From positions 15,004-79,003 of the forward strand of contig JBJEHU010000053.1 in assembly GCA_051876355.1 (NCBI GenBank): DNA of 64,000 nt, in the 5' to 3' direction. The notes below the pieces were generated by a model, which was not told the origin of the DNA, searched no databases, and worked only from the letters and a program-made list of their open reading frames with translations. Below are positions 1-8,480 of this stretch, piece after piece; the stretch's first letter is position 1, and each line of letters starts with the position of its first letter. The stretch comes from Olsenella_L sp051876355. Lineage in GTDB: Bacteria > Actinomycetota > Coriobacteriia > Coriobacteriales > Atopobiaceae. The translations under genes were made by a program, and so were the position numbers.

Positions 1-1263
1 CGCTACCGCGAGTCGTTCCCGCATGATGCAGAGAACTGGATGGACCAGCTCCAGAAGACCGCAATCCTCTGGGATGGCCAGTGCCGCATGGCAAACCTCT
101 CCGTCATCTGCTCGCACTCCGTGAACGGCGTCTCTGCCCTCCACACGGAGATCCTCGAGAAGTCGACGCTCAAGGACTTCTACGACCTCACGCCGGAGAA
201 GTTCAACAACAAGACGAATGGCGTCTCGCACCGCCGCTTCCTCGCCGAGGCAAACCCTGCCTATGCAAAGCTCATCACGAACGCAATCGGCGATGGCTGG
301 CTCAAGGATGCCTATGAGCTCGAGAAGCTCATCCCGTACGAGAAGGACGAGTCGTTCCTGAAGGATGTCCATGCTGCAAAGCAGACGGAGAAGGAGCGCC
401 TTGCCCGCTATATCAAGGACACGACGGGCGTCGAGCTCGACCCGACGTCGATCTTCGATGTCCAGGTCAAGCGCTTCCACGCCTACAAGCGCCAGCTCCT
501 GAATGTCTTCAAGATCCTCGACATCTACAACCGTCTCCTCGACGATCCCTCGTTCAAGCCGCAGCCGACGTCGTTCATCTTCTCCGGCAAGGCTGCCCAG
601 AGCTATGACTTCGCAAAGGAAGTCATCCGCCTCATCAACTCCGTCGCCGATGTGATCAACAACGACGACCGCGTGAACCAGACGATCAAGGTCGCCTTCG
701 TTCCGAACTTCGCTGTCTCGAATGCCCAGCTCATCTACCCGGCATCCGACATCTCCGAGCAGATCTCCACGGCAGGCACCGAGGCTTCCGGCACGTCGAA
801 CATGAAGCTCATGTACAACGGCGCGCTTACCCTTGGCACCTACGACGGCGCAAACGTCGAGATCTGCAAGCTTGTGGGCGACGAGAACATCAAGATCTTC
901 GGCCTCAGGACCGAAGAGGTCGATGCACTCAAGTCCTCTGGTCGCTACTATGCCTGGGATGAGTACAACGCCGACCGCGACCGTCTCGGACGCGTCGTGG
1001 ACGAGCTCGTGGATGGCACGTTCTCCCGTCTCTCCGGCAACTTCGAGAGCATCCATGACTACCTCATGGTCAACAACGATCCGGACCTCGTGCTCAAGGA
1101 CTTCCGTTCCTACGTCACGGCCTGGGAAGAGCTCACGAACGACTATCCCGACACGATCAAGTGGAACCGTGCGGCGCTTCACAACACCGCTAAGGCCGGA
1201 TACTTCTCTTCCGACCGAACAATCCGTGAGTACGCCCGCGATATATGGCATATAGATAAGTAA
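1..1263 (+). CDS. glgP: Glycogen/maltodextrin phosphorylase, 5' end outside window
   Basis: Releases glucose-1-phosphate from glycogen or maltodextrin using phosphate and PLP (GT35 family). The frame is open from base 1, so 420 C-terminal residues of a protein that is usually near 800 are visible. The motif KRFHAYKRQLLN and the PLP-lysine block EASGTSNMK are intact; the Schiff-base lysine is the codon at 805-807. The sequence after it, NGALTLGTYDGANVEI, is also typical of the family. It is the first visible gene of a same-strand glycogen run: glgC starts 39 bases downstream. Family assignment is secure; preference for glycogen over maltodextrin cannot be read from the fragment. Confidence 0.96.
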   Translation, partial: RYRESFPHDAENWMDQLQKTAILWDGQCRMANLSVICSHSVNGVSALHTEILEKSTLKDFYDLTPEKFNNKTNGVSHRRFLAEANPAYAKLITNAIGDGWLKDAYELEKLIPYEKDESFLKDVHAAKQTEKERLARYIKDTTGVELDPTSIFDVQVKRFHAYKRQLLNVFKILDIYNRLLDDPSFKPQPTSFIFSGKAAQSYDFAKEVIRLINSVADVINNDDRVNQTIKVAFVPNFAVSNAQLIYPASDISEQISTAGTEASGTSNMKLMYNGALTLGTYDGANVEICKLVGDENIKIFGLRTEEVDALKSSGRYYAWDEYNADRDRLGRVVDELVDGTFSRLSGNFESIHDYLMVNNDPDLVLKDFRSYVTAWEELTNDYPDTIKWNRAALHNTAKAGYFSSDRTIREYARDIWHIDK

Positions 1264-1302
1264 ATCCTTTGCTTATCCGGAAGCTGAAAGGGGAGAATCG
1301 GT

Positions 1303-2445
1303 ATGAGCAAGAAAGAGTGCCTCGCAATGCTGCTTGCAGGCGGACAGGGCAGCAGGCTCAAGGCGCTGACGAGTGAGGTTGCGAAGCCTGCCGTCTCGTT
1401 TGGCGGCAAGTTCCGCATCATCGACTTCGCGCTGTCCAACTGCGCGAATTCGGGCATCACGACCGTCGGCGTACTGACCCAGTATCGTCCGTATCTGCTC
1501 CACTCCTACATCGGCTCGGGCGAGGCGTGGAACCTCGACGAGCGCAACGGCGGCGTTTCCATCCTTCCGCCGTTCGCGACGCAGTCTGGCGGTGCCTGGT
1601 ATGAGGGCACGGCTGACGCCGTGACGCAGAACCTCGGCTACATCGAGCAGAACGATCCCGAGTACGTGCTGATCCTTTCGGGCGACCAGCTCTACCGCAT
1701 GGACTACAACGACATGCTCGAGAACCACAAGCGCCACAACGCCGATCTGACCATCGCCGTCATGCCGGTCCCCTGGGAGGAAGCGCCGCGCTTCGGCATC
1801 CTCACCACGGACGACGACGAGCGCATTCTCAAGTTCACGGAGAAGCCCGCGCATCCCGATTCGAACCTCGCTTCCATGGGCATCTATATCTTCAACGCCG
1901 ACCTTCTGGTCGAGACGCTGAAGGAGGACGCTAAGGACCCGAACTCCGAGCACGACTTCGGCAAGAACATCATCCCGAAGCTGCTGGACGCCGGCAAGCG
2001 CCTCTACACGTACCGCTTCGAGGGCTTCTGGCGCGACGTCGGCACCATCTCCTCCTACCACGAGACGAACATGGAGCTCCTCGGCTCCGAGCCGGCGTTC
2101 GACCTCTACGATCAGGAATCCCCGATCATGAGCAACACCGTGCCGATGCCGCCGCACTATGTCGGCCCGGACGCCTCGATCGATGACTGCCTCGTCGACA
2201 ATGGCTGCCGGATCTTCGGCCAGGTCAAGCATTCCGTCATTTCCGCCGGCGTCTATGTCGGCCCCCACTCCATCGTCGAGGACTCCGTGCTTCTGCCGGG
2301 TGCCCGCGTGATGGAAGGCTGCCGTGTCGTCAATGCCATTCTCGGCGAGCGTGCAACTGTCGAGAAGAATGTCGACTTCGGCAGCAAGGATGCGGATACG
2401 GCAGTGGCAGGCAATGACGCTGTCATCACGAAGGGAGAGGAGTAG
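1303..2445 (+). CDS. glgC: Glucose-1-phosphate adenylyltransferase, catalytic subunit
   Basis: Makes ADP-glucose from ATP and glucose-1-phosphate, the committed step of bacterial glycogen synthesis. It has 380 residues, normal for the family. The N-terminus carries the nucleotidyltransferase signature MLLAGGQGSRLKALT, followed by KPAVSFGGKFRIIDFALSN; the C-terminal third is a hexapeptide left-handed beta-helix region. An AAAGGGGAG ribosome site precedes the ATG. The stop is followed after 2 bases by the GTG of glgD, so the two subunits are probably translationally coupled and form a GlgC/GlgD heteromer, as known in Firmicutes. Confidence 0.96.
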   Translation: MSKKECLAMLLAGGQGSRLKALTSEVAKPAVSFGGKFRIIDFALSNCANSGITTVGVLTQYRPYLLHSYIGSGEAWNLDERNGGVSILPPFATQSGGAWYEGTADAVTQNLGYIEQNDPEYVLILSGDQLYRMDYNDMLENHKRHNADLTIAVMPVPWEEAPRFGILTTDDDERILKFTEKPAHPDSNLASMGIYIFNADLLVETLKEDAKDPNSEHDFGKNIIPKLLDAGKRLYTYRFEGFWRDVGTISSYHETNMELLGSEPAFDLYDQESPIMSNTVPMPPHYVGPDASIDDCLVDNGCRIFGQVKHSVISAGVYVGPHSIVEDSVLLPGARVMEGCRVVNAILGERATVEKNVDFGSKDADTAVAGNDAVITKGEE

Positions 2446-2447
2446 CC

Positions 2448-3548
2448 GTGGCAAAGGTCGTAGGACTCATCACCACCAATTATTCCACGCACCATCCAAG
2501 CCAGTTCGTCGAAGGCGTGCGCCCCGTCGCGGCAGCACCGATTCTGGGCCGCTACCGCATGATCGACTTCACGCTCTCGAACATGGTCAATGCTGGCCTG
2601 CGTACCGTCGGCCTCATCATGCCGGACAACTATCGTCCGGTCATCGACCATGTCGGCGCCGGCAAGGACTGGGGTCTTGACCGCAAGAACGGCGGCCTCT
2701 TCCCGCTTCCGGGATCCTCGTTCGGCACGAGCCGTGCCGGCGGCCGCTTCCTCGTCCGCGACCTCGAGGCAAACCGCGACTTCCTGCGCCGCTCGAAGTC
2801 CGATTACGTGATCGTCTCCGGCTGCAACTTCGTGTACACGACCGACCTCAAGAAGATCGTCGATGCCCACATCGAGTCCGGCGACGATATCACCGTCGTG
2901 ACGTACCGCGCGATGGAGGACTCCGAGGACGTCAACTCTGTCGTGAAGGACGACAAGGGCGCCTTCGCCGGCATGAAGATGGGCTCCGCCTTCGGCGATG
3001 CTGCCTTCATGGACCTCTTCGTTATCGGCACGAAGAAGCTTGAGGAGCTTCTGGGGTGGTACCGCGATGTCGACCACCTCGATCTCTTCGAGGCGCTCAA
3101 GGAGGATCTCGACGAGGTCCGCGTCGGCACGTACGAGTATGAGGGCTATGTCGCTCCGATCTTCTCGAAGGAAGCCTACTTCAAGCGCTCGATGGAGCTT
3201 CTCGATCCGACGCTCCAGGAGCAGCTGTTCACGTCTGACCTGCCGGTCATGACAAAGGCTCACGACACGACGCCTGCCAAGTACGAGCCGGGCGCACATG
3301 TGGCGAACTCCCTCGTCTCCTCCGGCACGAAGATCTATGGCTCGGTCAAGAACTCCATCATCGGCCGTGCCTGCGTGATCGATCCGGGCGCCACGGTCAC
3401 GAACGCGATCCTTGTCCGCTCTGTCCATGTCGAGGCCGGAGCCCACATCGAGAACGCGATCATCGACCGCAACAACGACATTGCTGCCGGCACGGTGCTT
3501 CGTGGCACGTCCGACGCAGTGCTGGTCCTTCCCAAGGGCAACGACTAG
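2448..3548 (+). CDS. glgD: Glucose-1-phosphate adenylyltransferase, regulatory subunit GlgD
   Basis: Partner of GlgC. The protein (366 residues, GTG start) aligns by eye with GlgC in its core (PILGRYRMIDFTLSNMVNAGLRTVGL), but the GGxGxRL nucleotide-binding signature is absent and replaced by VGLITTNYSTHHPSQF. This is the usual reason for calling GlgD non-catalytic or weakly catalytic; in characterised Firmicutes it raises the activity of GlgC. The C-terminus keeps beta-helix repeats. Its start 2 bases after the glgC stop fits co-translation of a heterotetramer. Confidence 0.94.
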   Translation: MAKVVGLITTNYSTHHPSQFVEGVRPVAAAPILGRYRMIDFTLSNMVNAGLRTVGLIMPDNYRPVIDHVGAGKDWGLDRKNGGLFPLPGSSFGTSRAGGRFLVRDLEANRDFLRRSKSDYVIVSGCNFVYTTDLKKIVDAHIESGDDITVVTYRAMEDSEDVNSVVKDDKGAFAGMKMGSAFGDAAFMDLFVIGTKKLEELLGWYRDVDHLDLFEALKEDLDEVRVGTYEYEGYVAPIFSKEAYFKRSMELLDPTLQEQLFTSDLPVMTKAHDTTPAKYEPGAHVANSLVSSGTKIYGSVKNSIIGRACVIDPGATVTNAILVRSVHVEAGAHIENAIIDRNNDIAAGTVLRGTSDAVLVLPKGND

Positions 3549-3571
3549 CGCTCAAGAAAGCGGGAGCATCC

Positions 3572-5062
3572 ATGGCTGTCAGAAGAAAGCTCAACATCCT
3601 CTTCGCTGCGTCCGAGGTCGTGCCGTTCGTGAAGACGGGCGGCCTGGCCGACGTCGCGGGATCGCTCCCGCGTGCCTTGAAGCACGCAGGGGCCCATGTC
3701 GCCGTCATCCTTCCGAAGTACTCGAAGATCTCTGACGAGTACAAGGCGCAGATGCAGCACATCTGCGAGTTCTACGTGCCGCTGTCCTGGCGCAATGTCT
3801 GGTGCGGCATCGACAAGCTCACGCTCAACGACCTCGACTTCTACTTCGTGGATAACGAGGCCTACTTCAAGCGTGACGGGATATACGGCTACTACGACGA
3901 TGGAGAGCGCTTCGCCTTCTTCTCGAAGGCCATCCTGGAATGCCTCCAGCATGTGCCGGAGCTCGGCGACATCGACGTGCTGCACTGCAATGACTGGCAG
4001 TGCGCCCTGGCGCCTGTGTTCCTGCGCGAGTTCTACCGGGACATCCCCCTCTACGACAACATCAAGACGGTCTTCACCGTCCACAATGCGAAGTTCCAGG
4101 GGCAGTACTCGGACAAGATGCTGAACGACGTCCTGGGCCTGGCAGGCATCCCTGCCGCACGCGACCAGCTGTCCGCGGGCCCAGGCGCCATCAACTACAT
4201 GAAGGGCGCCCTGTGCTATTCGGACGCCCTCACGACGGTCTCGCCGACCTACGCCGACGAGCTCCAGATGCCGTTCTACGGCGAGAACCTCGACGGCATC
4301 TTCCGCCGCCGCCAGAATGTGCTCTCGGGCATCCTGAATGGCATCGATGTGAATGCCTGGAACCCGAAGACGGACCCCGAGATTGCAGCCACGTACTCCG
4401 AAGAGGACATGTCCGGCAAGGCCGCCTGCAAGAAGGCGCTCCAGGAGGAGCTGGGCCTTGCTGTCGACCCCGACAAGCCTCTTGTCGCTATGGTCGGCCG
4501 CTTGACGGAGCAGAAGGGCATCGGCCTTGTCCGCTATGCAATGGATTACCTCATGAGCCGCGGCATCCAGATGGCCGTGCTCGGCACGGGCGACAAGGAC
4601 CTCGAGGATGCGTTCAAGTACTTCGACTGGAAGTACTCCGATCAGCTTGCAGCGTGCATAACGTTCGACTCGGCCTTGAGCCACCGCATGTATGCAGGAG
4701 CGGATCTCTTCCTCATGCCGTCTGAGTTCGAGCCCTGCGGCCTTTCCCAGATGATTGCCATGCGCTATGGCACGCTTCCGGTCGTACGCGAGACGGGCGG
4801 CCTCAAGGATACTGTCATTCCCTACAACCGCTTCACGGGCGAGGGCACGGGCTTCAGCTTCGCGAATATCAACGCCGACGAGATGACGAACGCGCTTCTC
4901 ACGGGCTGCGAAGTGTACTGGACGGACAAGGATGCCTGGGCCCAGCTCCAGAAGCAGGCAATGTCGCAAGATTTCAGCTGGAAGAGGGCAGCGAACGACT
5001 ATCTGGACCTGTATCATAGTCTTCACCCTGAAGTCCAGCGCTACAACAAGCGTCGCGATTAG
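3572..5062 (+). CDS. glgA: Glycogen synthase (ADP-glucose)
   Basis: Transfers glucose from ADP-glucose to the non-reducing end of alpha-1,4-glucan (GT5). It has 496 residues. The ADP-glucose binding motif KTGGLADVAG lies at residues 21-30, and the C-terminal donor-site block EFEPCGLSQMIAMRYGTLPVV with TGGLKDTV is conserved. The gene starts 23 bases after glgD in the same operon. No branching enzyme gene is visible in the window; it would have to lie elsewhere. Confidence 0.96.
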   Translation: MAVRRKLNILFAASEVVPFVKTGGLADVAGSLPRALKHAGAHVAVILPKYSKISDEYKAQMQHICEFYVPLSWRNVWCGIDKLTLNDLDFYFVDNEAYFKRDGIYGYYDDGERFAFFSKAILECLQHVPELGDIDVLHCNDWQCALAPVFLREFYRDIPLYDNIKTVFTVHNAKFQGQYSDKMLNDVLGLAGIPAARDQLSAGPGAINYMKGALCYSDALTTVSPTYADELQMPFYGENLDGIFRRRQNVLSGILNGIDVNAWNPKTDPEIAATYSEEDMSGKAACKKALQEELGLAVDPDKPLVAMVGRLTEQKGIGLVRYAMDYLMSRGIQMAVLGTGDKDLEDAFKYFDWKYSDQLAACITFDSALSHRMYAGADLFLMPSEFEPCGLSQMIAMRYGTLPVVRETGGLKDTVIPYNRFTGEGTGFSFANINADEMTNALLTGCEVYWTDKDAWAQLQKQAMSQDFSWKRAANDYLDLYHSLHPEVQRYNKRRD

Positions 5063-5085
5063 GCAGGGTAGAGAGACAGGTCACC

Positions 5086-8000
5086 TTGCGCGCATTGCAT
5101 ATAAGTTCGGATCCGACGTATCGGAGTCCTTTTGGTGCCGCCCCTTGTGGCGGCACCGTCGTGCTCAGCCTCGATGTCTGGGACGACTTTGGCGCCTCGG
5201 CCGATATCCGCACCTGGGTTGATGGCAAAGGCGAATATATCTACCACATGGATCGCGAAGAGGCAGGAGACCACCTGCACTTCACCGGCTCCTTCGAAGT
5301 GCCGGACCCCGAGATCCTCTGGTACTACTTCAAGATCTACTGCTCCGATGGGTCCGTCTGCTGGTATGGCACGAAGGACGGCGCCACGTCGGGCGAGGGC
5401 GAGCTTGTGTGGTATGAGCCCTCGAGCTGGCAGATCTCTGTCTATCTCACGAGGAAGACGCTTCCTCTGTGGTACACGAAGGGCATCGTCTACCAGATCT
5501 TCCCGGACCGCTTCGCCCGTGGCGCCGACTGGCGCGAGCGTGTCGATGCGGCGCTTTCCGTCAAGAGGAATGGCCCCGGACGCCGCCTGGTCGAGGACTG
5601 GGACACGGATCCCCGCTACCAGAAGGATGCCTCGGGCGATATCGTGGCCTGGGACTTCTACGGCGGCACGCTTTCCGGCATCGCAGAGAAGCTCGACTAC
5701 CTCGAGGCCTTGGGTGTCACGGTGCTCTATCTGAACCCGATCTTCGAGGCTGCCTCGAACCATCGCTATGACACAGCCGACTACATGAAGGTCGACCCGA
5801 TGCTCGGCGACACGAAGGCCTTCCAGGAGCTCTGCCGTGCAGCGCAAGCCCACGGCATGGCCATCATGCTCGACGGCGTCTTCAACCACACGGGCTGCGA
5901 TTCGCGCTACTTCAACAAGTATGGCAACTACCCCGAGGTCGGTGCCTTCCAGAGCAAGGACTCCCCGTACCGCTCCTGGTACGAGATCGACGATTCGGGC
6001 GAGTATGCATCCTGGTGGGGTGTAGGAGATCTGCCTGACGTCCGCGAAGAGGATCCGGGCTACCACGAGTTCATCTGCGGCAAGGACGGCGTCGTCCGCC
6101 ATTGGCTGCGTCTCGGTGCCCGCGGCTGGAGGCTCGATGTGGCAGACGAGCTGCCTGAGGACTTCATCCGCGACATCTCTTCTGCAGCACGGGCCGAGCG
6201 TCCGGATGCTGCTGTGATCGGCGAGGTCTGGGAGGATGCTTCGAACAAGGTGGCCTACGGCGAGCCGAGGCACTACCTTCTCGGCGGCGAGCTCGACTCT
6301 GCGATGAACTATCCGTTCAGGGGAGCCGTGCTCGACTTCCTGCTGAACAAGGTCGACGCCTATGAGACGGCTGCCCGCTTCGAGCAGCTCTACGAGAACT
6401 ACCCGCACGATGCGTTCTATTCGGCCCTGAACCTTCTTGGCAGCCATGACAGGAGCCGCATCCTCACGCTTCTCGGCGGCGCTCCCGACCCGGACACGAT
6501 AGACGATGGCCAGCGTGCTGCCTACAAGCTCTCCCGCGACCAGATGGGTCTTGCGAAGGGCAGGCTCTGGGATGCTGCCTTGCTGCAGATGACCATGCCG
6601 GGCGTGCCCTCCATCTACTACGGCGACGAAGCAGGCCTCCAGGGCATGACAGACCCGTACAACAGGGCTCCCTTCCCTTGGGGACATGAGGACAAGGACT
6701 GCTTCAACATCTACCGCAACGCCATTGCTATCAGGAAGTCATTGCCGGTCCTGGTGGACGGCGACTTCCATCCGTTTGCCGTGAACCAGGATGTCTTCGG
6801 CTTCACGCGCTCGATGGGCGACGAGACCGTGATGGTCCTCGTGAATGGCGGCCTCACCCAGCGCCACGAGTTCGAGGTGCCGATGAAGGGCGAGGCCGTG
6901 GACGATATCGTGTCCGGCCAGGATCTCGATGTCCGCAACGGCGAGGTCCATGTCGGCCTCTGGCCTCTGGGCACGGCGGTCCTCTACTTCCACAAGGCAC
7001 AGATGCTCGACCGTCCGCTCAGGCCGGGCATGGGCGTCCTATGCCACATCACATCGCTTCCGAACGACGGACGTCCTGGCACGATGGGCAAGCCTGCCCG
7101 TGACTTCATCGACTACCTCGCGGCAGGGCACCAGCGCTACTGGCAGATCCTGCCCGTGAATCCCTGCGACCACCACGGCAGCCCCTACGCAGGCCTTTCT
7201 GCCTTCGCCGGCAATACGGCCCTCATCGAGGGCACGCAGGAGGACCTCGAGAAGAAGGCTTCTGCCATCAAGAGCACAGATCCTGCCTTCAAGGCGTTCT
7301 GCAAGAAGGAAGCGGCCTGGCTTCTGCCGTATGCAGCCTTCCGTGCCATCAAGCATCTCGAGGGAGAGCGTGCCTGGCAGACGTGGCCTGAGCGCTACCA
7401 CAGGTATTCCGAGAAGCTCCTGCACGATCCTGCGCTCGTGAAGGAGATCTCCTACCACGAGAAGAGGCAGTTCATCTTCGCCGAGGGCTGGAAGGAGCTC
7501 AAGGAGTACGCTCATTCGAAGGGCATCGCAATCGTCGGCGACATGCCGATGTATGTCTCTGCCGATTCTTCCGATGTCTGGAGCCATCCCGACCTCTTCT
7601 CGATCGACGAGGATGGGCATGCGACCTCCATCGCAGGCTGCCCGCCTGACCAGTTCAGCGAGGATGGCCAGGTCTGGGGCAACCCGACCTACCGGTGGAA
7701 GCGCATGCAGGAGACAGGCTACGAGTGGTGGATGCAGCGCTTCGCCCGTGCCTGCGAGCTCTATGACTATGTGAGGCTCGACCACTTCCTCGGCTTCTCG
7801 TCCTACTTCTCGATTCCTGCCGGCCACACGGCAAAGGACGGCATGTGGTGCTTCGGACCGGGTCGTGCCCTCTTCGAGCAGGCCTGCAAGAAGCTCGGAC
7901 CCCTGCCCTTCATTGCGGAGGACCTCGGCTCCATCACGCCGGCCGTGCATGCGCTTTCTGCCTCCTGCGGCTTCCCGGGACTCGATGTCGTGCAGTTCTC

Positions 8001-8340
8001 CGACCAGGATGTGCGTCAGTCGTATGTGCCGATACACCACAAGGTGGCCTGCTCGGGCACGCACGACACGCAGACGCTCCTTGGCTGGACGAAGAGCCGC
8101 TTCGGCGAGGAAGGCACGCCGGAGCTTGCCGAGAAGCTTCTGGAGCGCGTGCTTGCGACGGATGCGAAGGTCGCGATCGTGCCGCTCCAGGATGTGCTCG
8201 GCCTCGACGACACGGCCCGCATGAACGTGCCGGGCAAGGCCGACGGCAACTGGTGCTGGCAGGCGGATGCCGACGATATCAAGGCATCGCTTCCGCATCT
8301 TCAAGAGCTCGCAGAGCAGAGCGGACGCGCAGCGAAATAG
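5086..8340 (+). CDS. GH13 alpha-glucanase fused to GH77 4-alpha-glucanotransferase
   Basis: Single 1084-residue protein with two complete glycosidase modules. The N-terminal ~110 residues resemble a beta-sandwich starch-binding/N domain, followed by a GH13 barrel (VYQIFPDRF; DGVFNH near 263; nucleophile D351 in GWRLDVADE; acid E380 in IGEVWED; HD ending at D455). From about residue 645 a MalQ-type GH77 module follows (GVLCHITSLPNDGR; D899 in VRLDHF; E945 in IAEDLG; D994 in GTHD). All catalytic residues are present in both halves. The start is a TTG 23 bases after glgA. It likely trims and disproportionates storage glucan in the cytoplasm; there is no signal peptide. Such fusions are known in related anaerobes. 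The exact GH13 specificity is uncertain. Confidence 0.92.
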   Translation: MRALHISSDPTYRSPFGAAPCGGTVVLSLDVWDDFGASADIRTWVDGKGEYIYHMDREEAGDHLHFTGSFEVPDPEILWYYFKIYCSDGSVCWYGTKDGATSGEGELVWYEPSSWQISVYLTRKTLPLWYTKGIVYQIFPDRFARGADWRERVDAALSVKRNGPGRRLVEDWDTDPRYQKDASGDIVAWDFYGGTLSGIAEKLDYLEALGVTVLYLNPIFEAASNHRYDTADYMKVDPMLGDTKAFQELCRAAQAHGMAIMLDGVFNHTGCDSRYFNKYGNYPEVGAFQSKDSPYRSWYEIDDSGEYASWWGVGDLPDVREEDPGYHEFICGKDGVVRHWLRLGARGWRLDVADELPEDFIRDISSAARAERPDAAVIGEVWEDASNKVAYGEPRHYLLGGELDSAMNYPFRGAVLDFLLNKVDAYETAARFEQLYENYPHDAFYSALNLLGSHDRSRILTLLGGAPDPDTIDDGQRAAYKLSRDQMGLAKGRLWDAALLQMTMPGVPSIYYGDEAGLQGMTDPYNRAPFPWGHEDKDCFNIYRNAIAIRKSLPVLVDGDFHPFAVNQDVFGFTRSMGDETVMVLVNGGLTQRHEFEVPMKGEAVDDIVSGQDLDVRNGEVHVGLWPLGTAVLYFHKAQMLDRPLRPGMGVLCHITSLPNDGRPGTMGKPARDFIDYLAAGHQRYWQILPVNPCDHHGSPYAGLSAFAGNTALIEGTQEDLEKKASAIKSTDPAFKAFCKKEAAWLLPYAAFRAIKHLEGERAWQTWPERYHRYSEKLLHDPALVKEISYHEKRQFIFAEGWKELKEYAHSKGIAIVGDMPMYVSADSSDVWSHPDLFSIDEDGHATSIAGCPPDQFSEDGQVWGNPTYRWKRMQETGYEWWMQRFARACELYDYVRLDHFLGFSSYFSIPAGHTAKDGMWCFGPGRALFEQACKKLGPLPFIAEDLGSITPAVHALSASCGFPGLDVVQFSDQDVRQSYVPIHHKVACSGTHDTQTLLGWTKSRFGEEGTPELAEKLLERVLATDAKVAIVPLQDVLGLDDTARMNVPGKADGNWCWQADADDIKASLPHLQELAEQSGRAAK

Positions 8341-8373
8341 CCTGTTGCATGCTGAAAAAGCAGCGATTTTGCG

Positions 8374-8406
8374 GCGGGGGCCTCTCTCGATGAGGGAGGC
8401 TCCCGC
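8374..8406 (+). terminator. Strong hairpin after the glycogen operon
   Basis: A stem of about 15 pairs with a 3-base loop lies between the fusion gene and mfd: arm GCGGG plus GCCTCTCTC against GAGGGAGGC plus CCCGC. There is no clean T-run after it, so it may act as a weak or assisted terminator. Confidence 0.6.
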
Positions 8407-8480
8407 CCTCTGCTATCGTGGGACTTCCGACATGAATCTGCTGGCAGAGGCCGGCAGAAGAGATATGAGGTCTTGCATCT

